From an uncultured Ulvibacter sp. (GTDB taxonomy: Bacteria > Bacteroidota > Bacteroidia > Flavobacteriales > Flavobacteriaceae), in NCBI GenBank assembly GCA_913063405.1, contig CAJXZB010000004.1:1-64000 (forward strand): a stretch of DNA of 64,000 nucleotides, written 5' to 3'. The notes beneath the pieces were generated by a model. It was not told the DNA's origin and did not search any database. It saw only the letters and a list, made by a program, of their open reading frames with translations. Position 1 is the stretch's first letter. Each line of letters starts with the position of its first letter. Positions 43,363 through 53,589 of the stretch are shown here, one piece after another. Position numbers and translations under genes: made by a program.

Positions 43363-45117
43363 TTACGATTTTAAGTTCAGTTGTAAACTTAATTCTGTCA
43401 ATTGTTCTGCAGCGATTGGCGCTGGAGCATCAATCATTACATCTCGTCCTGAATTGTTTTTTGGGAAGGCAATATAATCCCTAATAGTTTCTTGTCCACC
43501 AAGTATTGCGACCAGTCTATCCAGTCCAAAAGCCAACCCCCCGTGTGGAGGGGCGCCATATTGAAAAGCATCCATTAAAAAGCCAAATTGTGCTTTGGCC
43601 TCTTCAGGAGTAAAGCCAAGGTAGTCAAACATCAAAGCCTGTGTTTCCTTATCGTGAATACGAATAGAACCACCACCGATTTCATTTCCGTTTAGAACCA
43701 AATCATAGGCGTTTGCTCTTACCTTTCCTGGATTAGTAGATAATAAGGCTAACTGTCCAGGTTTAGGAGATGTAAACGGGTGGTGCATTGCATGGTAGCG
43801 CCCAGTACCTTTATCCCATTCCAATAATGGAAAATCAATAACCCATAGAGGAGCAAATTCATTCGCCTTTCGAAGACCAAGTCTTTCGGCCAATTCCATG
43901 CGTAAGGCGCTCAATTGCCCTCTCACCTTATTTTTTTCTCCTGAAAGTACACAGATAAGGTCACCTTTTTGCGCACCAGTTACTTTGGCCCATGAAGCTA
44001 AATCCGCTTGATCGTAGAACTTATCTACCGAAGACTTGAAGGTGCCATCATCATTACATCTAGCATATACCATCCCCAACGCCCCAATTTGAGGACGTTT
44101 TATCCAATCGATAAGTTTGTCTATCTCCTTACGCGTAAATGTATTTCCGCCGGGAACCGCAATACCAACAACCAGCTCGGCATTGTTGAAAACACCGAAG
44201 TCTTTGTGCTGCGCGACCTCATTTAATTCTCCAAACTCCATCCCAAAACGAATATCTGGTTTATCATTGCCATACTTTTTCAAGGCATCATCATAGGTCA
44301 TTCTTGGGAAAATTTCAATTTCAACTCCGTTTATCTTTTTAAGTAAATGACGGGTTAATCCTTCAAACGTATTAAGAATGTCCTCTTGTTCGATAAAAGC
44401 CATTTCGCAATCAATTTGTGTAAATTCGGGCTGTCTATCTGCCCTAAGGTCTTCATCCCTAAAACATTTTACAATTTGAAAATATTTGTCCATTCCTCCA
44501 ACCATAAGCAACTGCTTGAATGTTTGAGGAGACTGCGGTAATGCATAGAATTGACCTTCGTTCATTCGAGAAGGTACAACGAAGTCACGAGCGCCTTCGG
44601 GGGTAGATTTAATAAGGTAGGGTGTTTCTACTTCAACAAAATTCTTTTCGGAAAGATAATTTCGCACAGCCATGGTCACTTTATGACGAAAAATAAGATT
44701 CTCTCTTACTGGATTCCGACGAATGTCTAAATATCGATATTTCATTCGTAAATCTTCACCACCATCGGTATCGTCTTCAATAGTAAAAGGAGGGGTAAGC
44801 GATTTGTTTAAAATAGAAACCATGGTGGCTAAGATCTCAATATCACCAGTAATCATATTAGGATTTTTTGATTCCCGCTCAATAACTGTTCCTGTTACTT
44901 GTATTACAAATTCTCTTCCCAGTTCTGATGCAGCCTCCATCATTTCTTTAGGCGTTCGATCTGCATCAAATATTAATTGAGTAATTCCATAACGATCTCG
45001 AAGGTCTACCCAGATTAAAAATCCTTTGTCCCTTATTTTTTGTACCCAACCAGATAAAGTTACCTCTTGGCCTATATTCGAAGCGTTTAATTCGCCATTG
45101 GAATGCGTTCTATACAT
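43363..45117 (-). CDS. aspS: Aspartyl-tRNA synthetase
   Basis: The protein has 584 residues, the bacterial type length with the GAD insertion. It starts with an anticodon-binding OB domain ([20 protein letters not shown]). The class II core has motif 2 in [20 protein letters not shown] and motif 3 in [15 protein letters not shown], with [18 protein letters not shown] near the C-terminus. It charges tRNA-Asp with aspartate. Promoter elements lie at 45154-45188, and its upstream region is the source, or a copy, of the 49-bp repeat at 50486. The ClC gene follows, probably in the same transcript. Confidence 0.97.
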   Translation of the reverse strand: MYRTHSNGELNASNIGQEVTLSGWVQKIRDKGFLIWVDLRDRYGITQLIFDADRTPKEMMEAASELGREFVIQVTGTVIERESKNPNMITGDIEILATMVSILNKSLTPPFTIEDDTDGGEDLRMKYRYLDIRRNPVRENLIFRHKVTMAVRNYLSEKNFVEVETPYLIKSTPEGARDFVVPSRMNEGQFYALPQSPQTFKQLLMVGGMDKYFQIVKCFRDEDLRADRQPEFTQIDCEMAFIEQEDILNTFEGLTRHLLKKINGVEIEIFPRMTYDDALKKYGNDKPDIRFGMEFGELNEVAQHKDFGVFNNAELVVGIAVPGGNTFTRKEIDKLIDWIKRPQIGALGMVYARCNDDGTFKSSVDKFYDQADLASWAKVTGAQKGDLICVLSGEKNKVRGQLSALRMELAERLGLRKANEFAPLWVIDFPLLEWDKGTGRYHAMHHPFTSPKPGQLALLSTNPGKVRANAYDLVLNGNEIGGGSIRIHDKETQALMFDYLGFTPEEAKAQFGFLMDAFQYGAPPHGGLAFGLDRLVAILGGQETIRDYIAFPKNNSGRDVMIDAPAPIAAEQLTELSLQLNLKS

Positions 45118-45141
45118 TTTTAAAGTTTATGTGCTTTATAT

Positions 45142-45190
45142 CTTAGAAAGGTGCAAATTTATAAAGATAAAGGATGCCAAGCATCAAAAA
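45142..45190 (-). repeat. 49-bp repeat, copy 1 (overlaps aspS promoter)
   Basis: This segment and 50486-50534 align over 49 bp with only about five mismatches; the core AAATTTATAAAGATA, one variable base, then AGGATGCCAAGCATCAAAA is shared. The core also contains the small hairpin GATGC-CAA-GCATC. Copy 1 includes the aspS promoter; copy 2 lies before the second SusC gene. Confidence 0.8.
45154..45188 (-). promoter_or_regulatory. aspS promoter
   Basis: On the minus strand TTTG (45188-45185), a 23-bp spacer and TAAATTTG (45161-45154) fit the flavobacterial TTG-N(17-23)-TANNTTTG promoter. The ATG of aspS is 36 bp further on. Confidence 0.6.
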
Positions 45191-45221
45191 AATGCAAAAC
45201 AACGGTTTTGTATATCGAAAA

Positions 45222-45315
45222 TGGGGGCTGGCGGTACGTGATCGGCTTTGTGATTAGCGCACCGTGGGCAAAGGGAGGCATCAGCGTGCGAATCAGAAGC
45301 GTCGGTAAAGCTGTT
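45222..45315. other. GC-rich stretch in the aspS-susC gap
   Basis: The 492-bp gap 45118-45609 is AT-rich except for about 95 bp starting GGGGGCTGGCGGTACGTGAT and including GCACCGTGGGCAAAGGGAGG. The composition is unlike its neighbours. No reading frame or known RNA is recognised in it, nor does it recur before the second SusC. It may be a foreign insertion or a structured RNA. The rest of the gap holds the repeat, the aspS promoter and AT-rich leader sequence of susC. Confidence 0.4.
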
Positions 45316-45609
45316 TATTAGTTTTTAAGAGAATAAATGGGAATTAATTTTTTCCGTGGAATAAATTAAAAACACACTGTTTTTGAACTCAAGAATGATT
45401 CGGCACTCCTTTCTGTTGTGCTTTTAAAGAAGCAGTTTCTCTTTTTGACTAACTTCCATATTTCTTCTTTTTCGGTTCAGAATTTATTTATTCAAACTGA
45501 GCCTAATCTATATTAGTAGTCGTGATTTTCAAAACTTTCAATATTAAATGTTAATTTAGTATTAAAATTTTATAAATCTTTGATAACTTTACATTCAAAA
45601 TAACAACCA

Positions 45610-48600
45610 ATGAAAAGACAAAAAAAAATTAATGGTAATAGTTTATTACTATTATTACTTCTTCTTCCGTGTTTTGTGTTTGCGCAAACAACACTTACAG
45701 GAAAAGTAAACGACCAGAAAGGAGCAACTGTTCCCTTCGCAAACGTAATTGAAAAGGGTACCACAAATGGTACAACAACCGACATGGATGGCAACTTTAC
45801 TATTAACGTAGAGAGTTTACCTGTGGTATTGGTGTTTTCTTCACTTGGTTATACAACTGTAGAGCAGAATGCTTCCAGTGCGGCATCAATTAGTATTGTA
45901 ATGGGTGAATCTGCCGAAGCATTAAGTGAGGTGGTAATAACCGCTTTAGGTATTTCTAGAGAGAAAAGGTCTCTAGGATATTCTACTCAGGAATTAAAAA
46001 GTGAGGAACTTATTACAAATAAGAGTGGAAATCTTACTAACGCTCTGTCTGGTAAGGTATCTGGGCTTCAGATTAGAAAGAACACCAACTTTGGTGGTTC
46101 AACTAATGCTGTTATTAGGGGTAACGCCTCTTTAACTGGAAGTAACCAAGCTTTATTTGTAATTGATGGAGTGCCAATTAGTAATAGTAACTCTAATAAT
46201 GTTAATCAAGGTCAAGCGAGGGGAAATTATTATGACTATGGTAATGCCGCGTCCGATATCAATCCAGACGATATTGCATCTATTAACGTATTGAAAGGTG
46301 CTGCTGCATCGGCATTATACGGTTCTCGTGCGGCTAACGGTGTGATTATGATTACAACCAAAAAAGGAAAAAAATCTACCAAGGGAATGGGCATTACACT
46401 TAGTACAGGTGTGAATGTTGGTTTTGTAGATAAAAGTACTTTTGCAGAGTATCAAACTCAATATGGTGCTGGATACGGACATTATTATGGTGGGCCAGAT
46501 AATTATTGGTATGATGATAATATAAATGATGATGGTGGACTTGTTGCGCTTTATACGGAAGATGCTTCTTATGGTGCTCCGTTTGATGAAAGTTTATTTG
46601 TATATCAATGGGATTCTTTTGATCCAGGCTCTCCAAACTATAAGAGAAAAACGGCTTGGAAAAATGCAGAGAACGGACCTATTTCGTTCTTTAAAACACC
46701 AATAACATTAACAAACTCCATTTCTTTCGATAAAGGGTTTGATGAAGGGTCTTATAGATTGGCTTACACAAAGTTAGATCAATCGGGTTTATTGCCAAAT
46801 AGTGAAATAAACAAGCATAACTTCTCGTTGAGTGGAGTATTTAATGTAACGGATAAGCTAACGGCTACTGGTTTTGCCAACTATATAAAGACTGATGGCT
46901 TAGGACGTAACTCAACAGGGTATAATGATAACGTTGTTGGTATGTTTAAGCAGTGGTGGCAGACCAATGTTGATGTGCAACAACAAAAAGATATCTACTT
47001 TGCTACCAGAAGGAATGTTACCTGGAATCCTAGCTCTAGTGATGCTGGTGCGGCACCAATTTTTTGGGATAACCCATATTGGACACGATATGAAAACTAT
47101 CAAAACGATGAAAGAAATCGTTTTCTCGGAAATTTTTCTTTGAACTATAAATTTGCGGACTGGGTAAATGCTACAGCGAGAATTGCAACAGATAGCTATA
47201 GTGAAAGACAAGAAGAACGAAGGGCTGTAGGTTCTGTGGCCACTAGTTTTGGTCTAACAAGAGGTAATGTGGATTCTGGATATTTGAGAAGAGAGATTTC
47301 AAATACTGAAACCAACTATGACTTAATGGTGAATTTTAACAAGGATCTTTCAGAAAAAATTAATCTATCAGGTGTAATAGGAACCAACATAAGAAGGAGC
47401 GAGTATCAATCGGTAGCTGCTTCGACTTCTGGCGGACTAGTAGTGCCAGGTTTGTATTCATTGCAGAATGGAAGAGGACCATTGCCAAACCCTGTGGAGA
47501 GAGCAGAAAAAATTGGTGTGGACGGTATTTATGCTAGTGCTTCTTTAGGATTTAATAATACTGTATTTGTGGATGGTACAATTCGAAGAGATCATTCTTC
47601 TACCTTACCTGCGGAGAACAGTTCTTATTACTATCCATCGGTTTCGACAAGTTTTGTGTTTAGCAAAGTATTAAATGTAGATGCAATTTCTTTTGGAAAA
47701 TTAAGAGCGAATTATGCTGAAGTTGGAAATAGCGCTCCTTTTGATTTCTTAAAAGACACCTATGTAATAAACGCCGATCAAGGTACTTCGGTTTCAAATA
47801 CTAGAAAAAATCCAGATCTTAGACCAGAAACAACAACAAGTCTTGAGGCTGGTTTGGAAATGAAGTTTGCTAACAATAGAGTTGGATTTGATGCCTCTTA
47901 CTACAAAACAAACTCAATTGACCAAATAGTTAAAGTTCCAGTATCAACTTCTACAGGATTTTTAAATAAGATTTTGAATGCTGGAGAGATTGAAAATAAA
48001 GGGATTGAACTTTCTGTATTTGCCGTACCTGTTAAAACAGAAAACTTTAAATGGAGATTTAATGCTAACTGGACGCAAAACAAAAATGAAGTACTTTCTT
48101 TAGCAGAGGGTATTGAAACATTGCAATTGGGATCTTTCCAAGGGGGAGTTACAATTAATGCTCAAGTAGGGCAGCCATATGGTGTTATTTTCGGAACAGA
48201 TTATACTTACTTAAATGGAGAAAGAGTAGTGGACGCAGATTCTGGTGAGTATGTTAAAACTACTACTTCTAATAACGCTATTGGAGATACCAATCCAGAT
48301 TGGTTAATGGGAATATCTAATACGTTAAGCTATAAGAACATTGACTTTAGCTTTTTAATTGATATACAACAAGGAGGAAGTATTTTCTCTTTAGATCAAT
48401 ATTATGGTCAGGCTACAGGTTTGTATGCTGAGACGGCATATTTAAATGATCTAGGGAATCCGGTTAGAAACACGTTGGAAGACGGTGGTGGGTTTATTAA
48501 CCCTGGTGTAAACGCTGATGGTACGGCAAATACGACTAGAATAAGAGCGGATAGATTTGGGGCCTTTGGTTATCGCAGAGGATTACCAAATGCAGCGTTT

Positions 48601-48852
48601 GTTTATGACGCGAGTTATGTAAAACTTAGAGAAGTAGCACTTACATACAATCTTCCAGCTAGATTCCTTTCTAGTACATTTATGACGGGACTAACATTTA
48701 CCGTAACTGGAAATAATCTTTGGATTATAAGTAAGGAATTACCACATGCGGACCCAGAATCTGGGTTAAGTTCGGGTAATTTGCAAGGGTACTCAACAGG
48801 TTCTCTTCCGTCGACTCAAGATTATGGATTCAATATTAAAGCACAATTTTAA
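45610..48852 (+). CDS. SusC-family TonB-dependent outer-membrane transporter (pair 1)
   Basis: The protein has 1080 residues. A signal peptide ends in CFVFAQ. A carboxypeptidase-like domain (about 27-105, KVNDQKGATVPFANVIEKGT) leads to a SusC plug (about 110-250, ALFVIDGVPISNSNSN, and INPDDIASINVLKGAAASAL, YGSRAANGVIMITTKKG). The rest is a 22-strand barrel. SusC proteins import oligosaccharides or peptides together with the SusD lid encoded next. No glycan-degrading enzyme gene lies nearby, so the substrate cannot be inferred. The first 100 residues are strongly similar to the SusC at 50656, but the barrels are different. Confidence 0.95.
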   Translation: MKRQKKINGNSLLLLLLLLPCFVFAQTTLTGKVNDQKGATVPFANVIEKGTTNGTTTDMDGNFTINVESLPVVLVFSSLGYTTVEQNASSAASISIVMGESAEALSEVVITALGISREKRSLGYSTQELKSEELITNKSGNLTNALSGKVSGLQIRKNTNFGGSTNAVIRGNASLTGSNQALFVIDGVPISNSNSNNVNQGQARGNYYDYGNAASDINPDDIASINVLKGAAASALYGSRAANGVIMITTKKGKKSTKGMGITLSTGVNVGFVDKSTFAEYQTQYGAGYGHYYGGPDNYWYDDNINDDGGLVALYTEDASYGAPFDESLFVYQWDSFDPGSPNYKRKTAWKNAENGPISFFKTPITLTNSISFDKGFDEGSYRLAYTKLDQSGLLPNSEINKHNFSLSGVFNVTDKLTATGFANYIKTDGLGRNSTGYNDNVVGMFKQWWQTNVDVQQQKDIYFATRRNVTWNPSSSDAGAAPIFWDNPYWTRYENYQNDERNRFLGNFSLNYKFADWVNATARIATDSYSERQEERRAVGSVATSFGLTRGNVDSGYLRREISNTETNYDLMVNFNKDLSEKINLSGVIGTNIRRSEYQSVAASTSGGLVVPGLYSLQNGRGPLPNPVERAEKIGVDGIYASASLGFNNTVFVDGTIRRDHSSTLPAENSSYYYPSVSTSFVFSKVLNVDAISFGKLRANYAEVGNSAPFDFLKDTYVINADQGTSVSNTRKNPDLRPETTTSLEAGLEMKFANNRVGFDASYYKTNSIDQIVKVPVSTSTGFLNKILNAGEIENKGIELSVFAVPVKTENFKWRFNANWTQNKNEVLSLAEGIETLQLGSFQGGVTINAQVGQPYGVIFGTDYTYLNGERVVDADSGEYVKTTTSNNAIGDTNPDWLMGISNTLSYKNIDFSFLIDIQQGGSIFSLDQYYGQATGLYAETAYLNDLGNPVRNTLEDGGGFINPGVNADGTANTTRIRADRFGAFGYRRGLPNAAFVYDASYVKLREVALTYNLPARFLSSTFMTGLTFTVTGNNLWIISKELPHADPESGLSSGNLQGYSTGSLPSTQDYGFNIKAQF

Positions 48853-48862
48853 TACAAAAAAT

Positions 48863-50320
48863 ATGAAAAAATTAATTCTAATACTTGTTACGGTGTTAAC
48901 AGCCGTTTCTTGTTCTGAGGATCGTTTAGCTGATCTAAACCAGAACATAAAAGATCCCGCTAGCGTTAGCGGAGAGAGCTTGTTTATTTCTGCAGAAAAG
49001 AATGCGGTTGATCAAGTTATAACTCTAAATGTGAATGATAACAATACAAAGTTATGGGCACAGTATTTACAGGAAAGTACTTATACAGACGAAAGTAACT
49101 ATGACCAAACAGGGAGAAGTATTCCATTAAGTCAATGGAGTACAATGTACAAGGATGTTTTAAAAGATTTGGACGAGGCTTCTAAAATTATTTCTGAGAC
49201 TACTTATTCTACTCCAGATTTAGTTGCTGCAAAGCCAAACAAATTAGCAATTATTGAAATACTTACAGTTTATAGTTATAGTATTTTGGTTGAAACCTTT
49301 GGTGATGTGCCTTATTCTGAAGCTTTGGATCCAGATAATTTGTCTCCTAAGTATGACGATGGAATTACCGTTTATAAGGACTTGGTGACTAGATTAACTG
49401 CCGCGACCAACAGTTTAAATACTGGAGCGGGTAGTTTTGATTCTGCCGATGATAATATCTATAGTGGTAATGTTGCACAATGGAAGGTCTTTGCAAACTC
49501 TCTTAAATTGAGAATGGGAATGTTATTGTCGGACGCTGATAATACCCTTGCTCAGAGTATAGTAGAAAGTGCGGTTCAAGCTGGTGTTATGACAAGTAGT
49601 GCTGATAATGCAAATTATAGCTACTCTTCTTCAGATCCAAATACAAATCCAATGCATGTTGATTTGGTATTAAGTGGAAGACAAGATTTTGTGGCTGCTG
49701 TTACCATAACAGATATGATGAATGCGTTGGAAGATCCTAGAAGACCACTATACTTTACTACTGTGGATGGACTTTATGTAGGAGGTGAAATAGGATCTAC
49801 ATCGGGTTATGCTTCACATTCTCACTTGTCTGCGAAGGTGGAGGCTGCAACAGCTCCTGGAGTTCTCTTAGACTATGCTGAAGTAGAATTTTTATTGTCT
49901 GAAGCTGCGGCTAGAATATACGGCGTTGGAGGTGATGCAAAAAGCCATTACGATGCTGGAATTACAGAATCTATTTTATGGTGGGGAGGAACACAAGGAG
50001 AAGTCGATACTTATCTTGCAAGAGCAGGAGTGGATTATGATACAGCTATTGCAAATAGTACAGCAACTACACCGTGGAAAGAAGTAATTGGAAACCAACG
50101 TTGGTTAGCTTTATTTAACAGAGGGTTAGAATCTTGGACTTCGATAAGACGTTTGGATTATCCAATTATGGCGGTGCCTTCAGAAGCTGTGTCTGGTTAT
50201 CCAAACAGATACACGTATCCAGTTCTAGAACAAACATTAAATGGAACAAGTTATGATGCTGCTTCGGCAGCAATAGGAGGAGATATTGCCGAGACCAAAT
50301 TGTTCTTCGATAGACTCTAG
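48863..50320 (+). CDS. SusD/RagB-family surface lipoprotein (pair 1)
   Basis: The ATG at 48863 gives a lipoprotein signal (MKKLILILVTVLTAVSC, Cys at 17) and 485 residues; a start further upstream would overlap susC. The body is helical with TPR-like helices and carries motifs of the SusD-like_2 type (IIEILTVYSYSILVETFGDV-like LAIIEILTVYSYSILVETFG, and VPYSEALDPDNLSPKYDDG). This protein closes over the SusC barrel on the cell surface and captures the ligand. The gap to susC is 10 bp, a normal operon arrangement. It ends at the terminator 50359-50392. Confidence 0.93.
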   Translation: MKKLILILVTVLTAVSCSEDRLADLNQNIKDPASVSGESLFISAEKNAVDQVITLNVNDNNTKLWAQYLQESTYTDESNYDQTGRSIPLSQWSTMYKDVLKDLDEASKIISETTYSTPDLVAAKPNKLAIIEILTVYSYSILVETFGDVPYSEALDPDNLSPKYDDGITVYKDLVTRLTAATNSLNTGAGSFDSADDNIYSGNVAQWKVFANSLKLRMGMLLSDADNTLAQSIVESAVQAGVMTSSADNANYSYSSSDPNTNPMHVDLVLSGRQDFVAAVTITDMMNALEDPRRPLYFTTVDGLYVGGEIGSTSGYASHSHLSAKVEAATAPGVLLDYAEVEFLLSEAAARIYGVGGDAKSHYDAGITESILWWGGTQGEVDTYLARAGVDYDTAIANSTATTPWKEVIGNQRWLALFNRGLESWTSIRRLDYPIMAVPSEAVSGYPNRYTYPVLEQTLNGTSYDAASAAIGGDIAETKLFFDRL

Positions 50321-50358
50321 CATGCAATTATTTATATAGTTCTTTTGAACTAGCCAAG

Positions 50359-50392
50359 AAAACCGTCCTGACGAAAGTTAAGACGGTTTTTT
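50359..50392 (+). terminator. Terminator after SusC/D pair 1
   Basis: AAAACCGTC (50359-50367) and GACGGTTTT (50382-50390) form a 9-bp stem with a 14-nt loop, then further T residues. Confidence 0.85.
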
Positions 50393-50485
50393 GCTTATCA
50401 TATAGAAAGGTTGAATGACATATTTTTCTATCGAAAAAAGACTCATTATTAAGAACAGGTGGAATAAGAACTCAGTTTCTTAATG

Positions 50486-50534
50486 CTTGGAAAGCTGAAA
50501 ATTTATAAAGATATAGGATGCCAAGCATCAAAAT
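50486..50534 (-). repeat. 49-bp repeat, copy 2 (upstream of second susC)
   Basis: This is the second copy of the aspS-promoter-like repeat (see 45142-45190). Here the -7 position on the minus strand reads TAAATTTT, so it may be inactive as a promoter in that direction. It is 122 bp before the second SusC ATG. The rest of the 335-bp gap 50321-50655 holds only the terminator and AT-rich leader. Confidence 0.75.
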
Positions 50535-50655
50535 TTCAGAAAAGAATATGGCTTTGATTTTCAGTCTGTTTTCTGGGAAGTGGTGTTAATATGCATACAA
50601 ATGTTAAGAAATCGTAAAATGTTTATTAACTTCGAAAAAACAAAAACGACTAATT

Positions 50656-53577
50656 ATGAAACAAAAAAATTCTAATCGCAGGATTCTCCTGCTATTGTCA
50701 CTCGTTTTTCCGTGTTTTGTGTTTGCACAAACAATTACGGGAAAAGTGAACACTGATAAGGGAGATACTGTCCCCTTTGCTAATGTTATTCAAAAAGGAA
50801 CTTCTAACGGAACTACTACGGATATCGATGGTAATTTCTCCATCGACGTGCCAAGTTTGCCGGCAATTCTGGAATTTTCTTCTCTTGGTTATACAACCGT
50901 AGAGCAGAATGTTACCACGACTGACGCTCTTAGCGTTGTAATGGGTGAATCTGCAGAAGCCTTGGAAGAAGTGGTTATTACAGGTTTAGCAACTTCGGTT
51001 AAAAGAGCGAATCTTGCCAACGCCGTATCCACAGTGTCTGGAGAGGAATTAATTGGTACTACTGGTCAATCTACTGTTGATGGAGCATTATATGGTAAGT
51101 TAACAGGTGTAAACATTGTTTCTTCCTCGGGAGCGCCTGGCGGTGGTTTTGCAATGAGACTGCGTGGTATTTCTTCTATTAATGGTAATAACCAACCTTT
51201 ATTTATTGTAGATGGAGTTTACATTAATAATGTTGAGATTCCTTCTGGACTAAGATTTGCTTCTGGAGCAAATAGAGGAAACGAGGAGAATTCATCAAAT
51301 AGAATAGCCGATATCGATCCAAACGATATTGAGAACATTGAAGTTCTTAAAGGAGCATCTGCTGCAGCTATTTATGGGACAAGAGCGAATGCTGGGGTTG
51401 TAATTATTACAACTAAAAGAGGTAGGAATGGAAAAACCAATTTTAGATTTGGGCAAGATATAGGAGCTCAGTCAATTGCAAATAGAATTGGAATGAGGCC
51501 TTGGACCGCTGCAAATGTAGAGTCTACATTTGGTGCTGATGAAGTAGTTCGTTATAATAATGCCATCGCCAATGGCGGATTGATTGATTATGAGGATGAA
51601 ATTTATGGAAATACAGGATTCATTAGAGAAACAAAGTTTAGCGCTGATGGAGGAAATGGAAAAACGAAATTCTATGTTGGACTCTCACATAGAGATGAAG
51701 AAGGAATTATAAAAAATACTGGTTATGAGCGTACCTCTATAAAGGCCAATATTGATCATAAGCTATCAAATGTATTTGACTTTTCATTAAGCTCAAATTA
51801 TGTAAGAAGCACTTCGAGTAGAAGTTTTACTGGTAATGAGAATGAAGGAGGATTGAGTTATGGGTATACTTTGGCATTTACAAGACCTTGGGTTAATCTT
51901 TTTCCAAATGCACAGGGTGAATATCCAAATAATCCAAATTATACTGGAAATCCAATCTTTGTAAGAGATAATGCTTCAAATGAAGATTTGAATAATAGGT
52001 TTATTCAAGGTTTAAAGGTAAATACAAAAATACTGACAACTGATAGAAACAGGCTTAAGTTAGTTTCTAATTTTGGATTGGATTATCTAGCAAATAGAAC
52101 AGATGTTTATGTTCCTGAAACGCACCAGGGTACAATTGCTAGTGGTCAAAACGGTTTTATAGGTGTTGGTAATAATGGGTTTACGAACTTTAACTCACAA
52201 ATCATTGGGGTATGGAACCATGATGCAGCCGACGGCGATTTAGGTTTAACAACTCAAGCGGGTGTTACTTATCTTGATCAAGTTTCAAATTTAGTTTTGA
52301 GTACAGCTTCAGATTTAATTCCTGGACAGACAAGTTTAAGTCAAGGAAATAATCAAACCGTTAGGCAGAACCGATCGCAGGTTAGAGAGTTTGGTTATTT
52401 TGGACAATTAGAAGGGAATTTTAAAGATCAAATTATTGCAACCTTAGGTTACAGATTTGATAAATCTACCCTAAATGGAGATCCTAATAAACTATATGGT
52501 TTTCCAAAAGCATCTTTAGCTATTAATCTAAATAAATTCGACTTCTGGAAATCTGAAGCGATTAATCAATTTAAGATTAGAGCTGCTTATGGAGAAACTG
52601 GTGCATCTGCTGCATATGGAGCAACATTCACAAGTTTAAATGCTACATCAACAGGCGGTAATGGAGGTTCTACAATTAATCCTGCGAAAGGAGATCCTAG
52701 TATCGAACCGGAGACTTCATCTGAGTTAGAGTTTGGTGTGGATTTAAAGTTTTTTGATAGAATTACTTTTGAAGGAACCTATTATACTAGAAAAGTTGAG
52801 GACTTAATACTAAGCAGAGGATTACCAACTTCTTCTGGCTTTACCAGTGAGACTACTAATTTAGCAGATCTTGAAAACAAAGGTATTGAATTGGCGTTGA
52901 ATGTAGATGTTTTAACCGGAGAGCGATTTGGTTGGACTACAGGAATAAACTACTGGAAGAACGAGTCTGAAATAACAAGACTGGATGTTCCTGCCTTTGC
53001 ACAGCCAGGTGCAGGTTTTGGTCTAGGACTTGGAACGTATTACATTGAAGAAGGAATGCCAGTTACTCAATTGGCGGGAACTGTGGATGGAGTGCCAACT
53101 CAAATAGGTGATGCAGAACCGGAATTCCAAATGTCTTTTAATAACCAATTTACATTATTTAGACAATTTGATCTTTCTTTCTTAGTTCATTGGAAAAAAG
53201 GTGGTGATAATATCAACCTTTCAACCTTATTGACAGATTTAGGTGGTACAACACCAGATTTGGATACCCCAGAAGGTATAGAGAGAGCTGGTTCTGGATT
53301 TGTTGCGACTCGCTTTATTGAGCCAGCAGGTTATGTAAAATTAAGAGAGGTTGCTTTATACTATAGACTAACTAAGAAAGCTCTTAGTGCGCTTGGTGGA
53401 GTTGTTAGTAATGTGAAATTGGGAGTTTCTGGAAGAAACTTATTTACAGAAACCGACTATACAGGGTATGACCCTGAGGTTTCGACAAATGGTAGTTCAG
53501 GTCTTTCAAGTGGAATAGATGTTACTCCTTTTCCAAGTGCAAGACAATTCTATTTTCACTTAAATGTTAATTTTTAA
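50656..53577 (+). CDS. SusC-family TonB-dependent outer-membrane transporter (pair 2)
   Basis: The protein has 973 residues. Signal peptide (ending CFVFAQ), carboxypeptidase-like domain (about 25-100, KVNTDKGDTVPFANVIQKGT), plug (about 110-255, QPLFIVDGVYINNVEIPSG and IDPNDIENIEVLKGASAAAI), and barrel to a terminal aromatic strand (FYFHLNVNF). It is a paralogue of the SusC at 45610 and nearly the same in the signal and first domain, but about 100 residues shorter with a divergent barrel, so the ligands probably differ. It forms an operon with the SusD gene that follows. Confidence 0.95.
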   Translation: MKQKNSNRRILLLLSLVFPCFVFAQTITGKVNTDKGDTVPFANVIQKGTSNGTTTDIDGNFSIDVPSLPAILEFSSLGYTTVEQNVTTTDALSVVMGESAEALEEVVITGLATSVKRANLANAVSTVSGEELIGTTGQSTVDGALYGKLTGVNIVSSSGAPGGGFAMRLRGISSINGNNQPLFIVDGVYINNVEIPSGLRFASGANRGNEENSSNRIADIDPNDIENIEVLKGASAAAIYGTRANAGVVIITTKRGRNGKTNFRFGQDIGAQSIANRIGMRPWTAANVESTFGADEVVRYNNAIANGGLIDYEDEIYGNTGFIRETKFSADGGNGKTKFYVGLSHRDEEGIIKNTGYERTSIKANIDHKLSNVFDFSLSSNYVRSTSSRSFTGNENEGGLSYGYTLAFTRPWVNLFPNAQGEYPNNPNYTGNPIFVRDNASNEDLNNRFIQGLKVNTKILTTDRNRLKLVSNFGLDYLANRTDVYVPETHQGTIASGQNGFIGVGNNGFTNFNSQIIGVWNHDAADGDLGLTTQAGVTYLDQVSNLVLSTASDLIPGQTSLSQGNNQTVRQNRSQVREFGYFGQLEGNFKDQIIATLGYRFDKSTLNGDPNKLYGFPKASLAINLNKFDFWKSEAINQFKIRAAYGETGASAAYGATFTSLNATSTGGNGGSTINPAKGDPSIEPETSSELEFGVDLKFFDRITFEGTYYTRKVEDLILSRGLPTSSGFTSETTNLADLENKGIELALNVDVLTGERFGWTTGINYWKNESEITRLDVPAFAQPGAGFGLGLGTYYIEEGMPVTQLAGTVDGVPTQIGDAEPEFQMSFNNQFTLFRQFDLSFLVHWKKGGDNINLSTLLTDLGGTTPDLDTPEGIERAGSGFVATRFIEPAGYVKLREVALYYRLTKKALSALGGVVSNVKLGVSGRNLFTETDYTGYDPEVSTNGSSGLSSGIDVTPFPSARQFYFHLNVNF

Positions 53578-53589
53578 AAGAAAAAAGCA

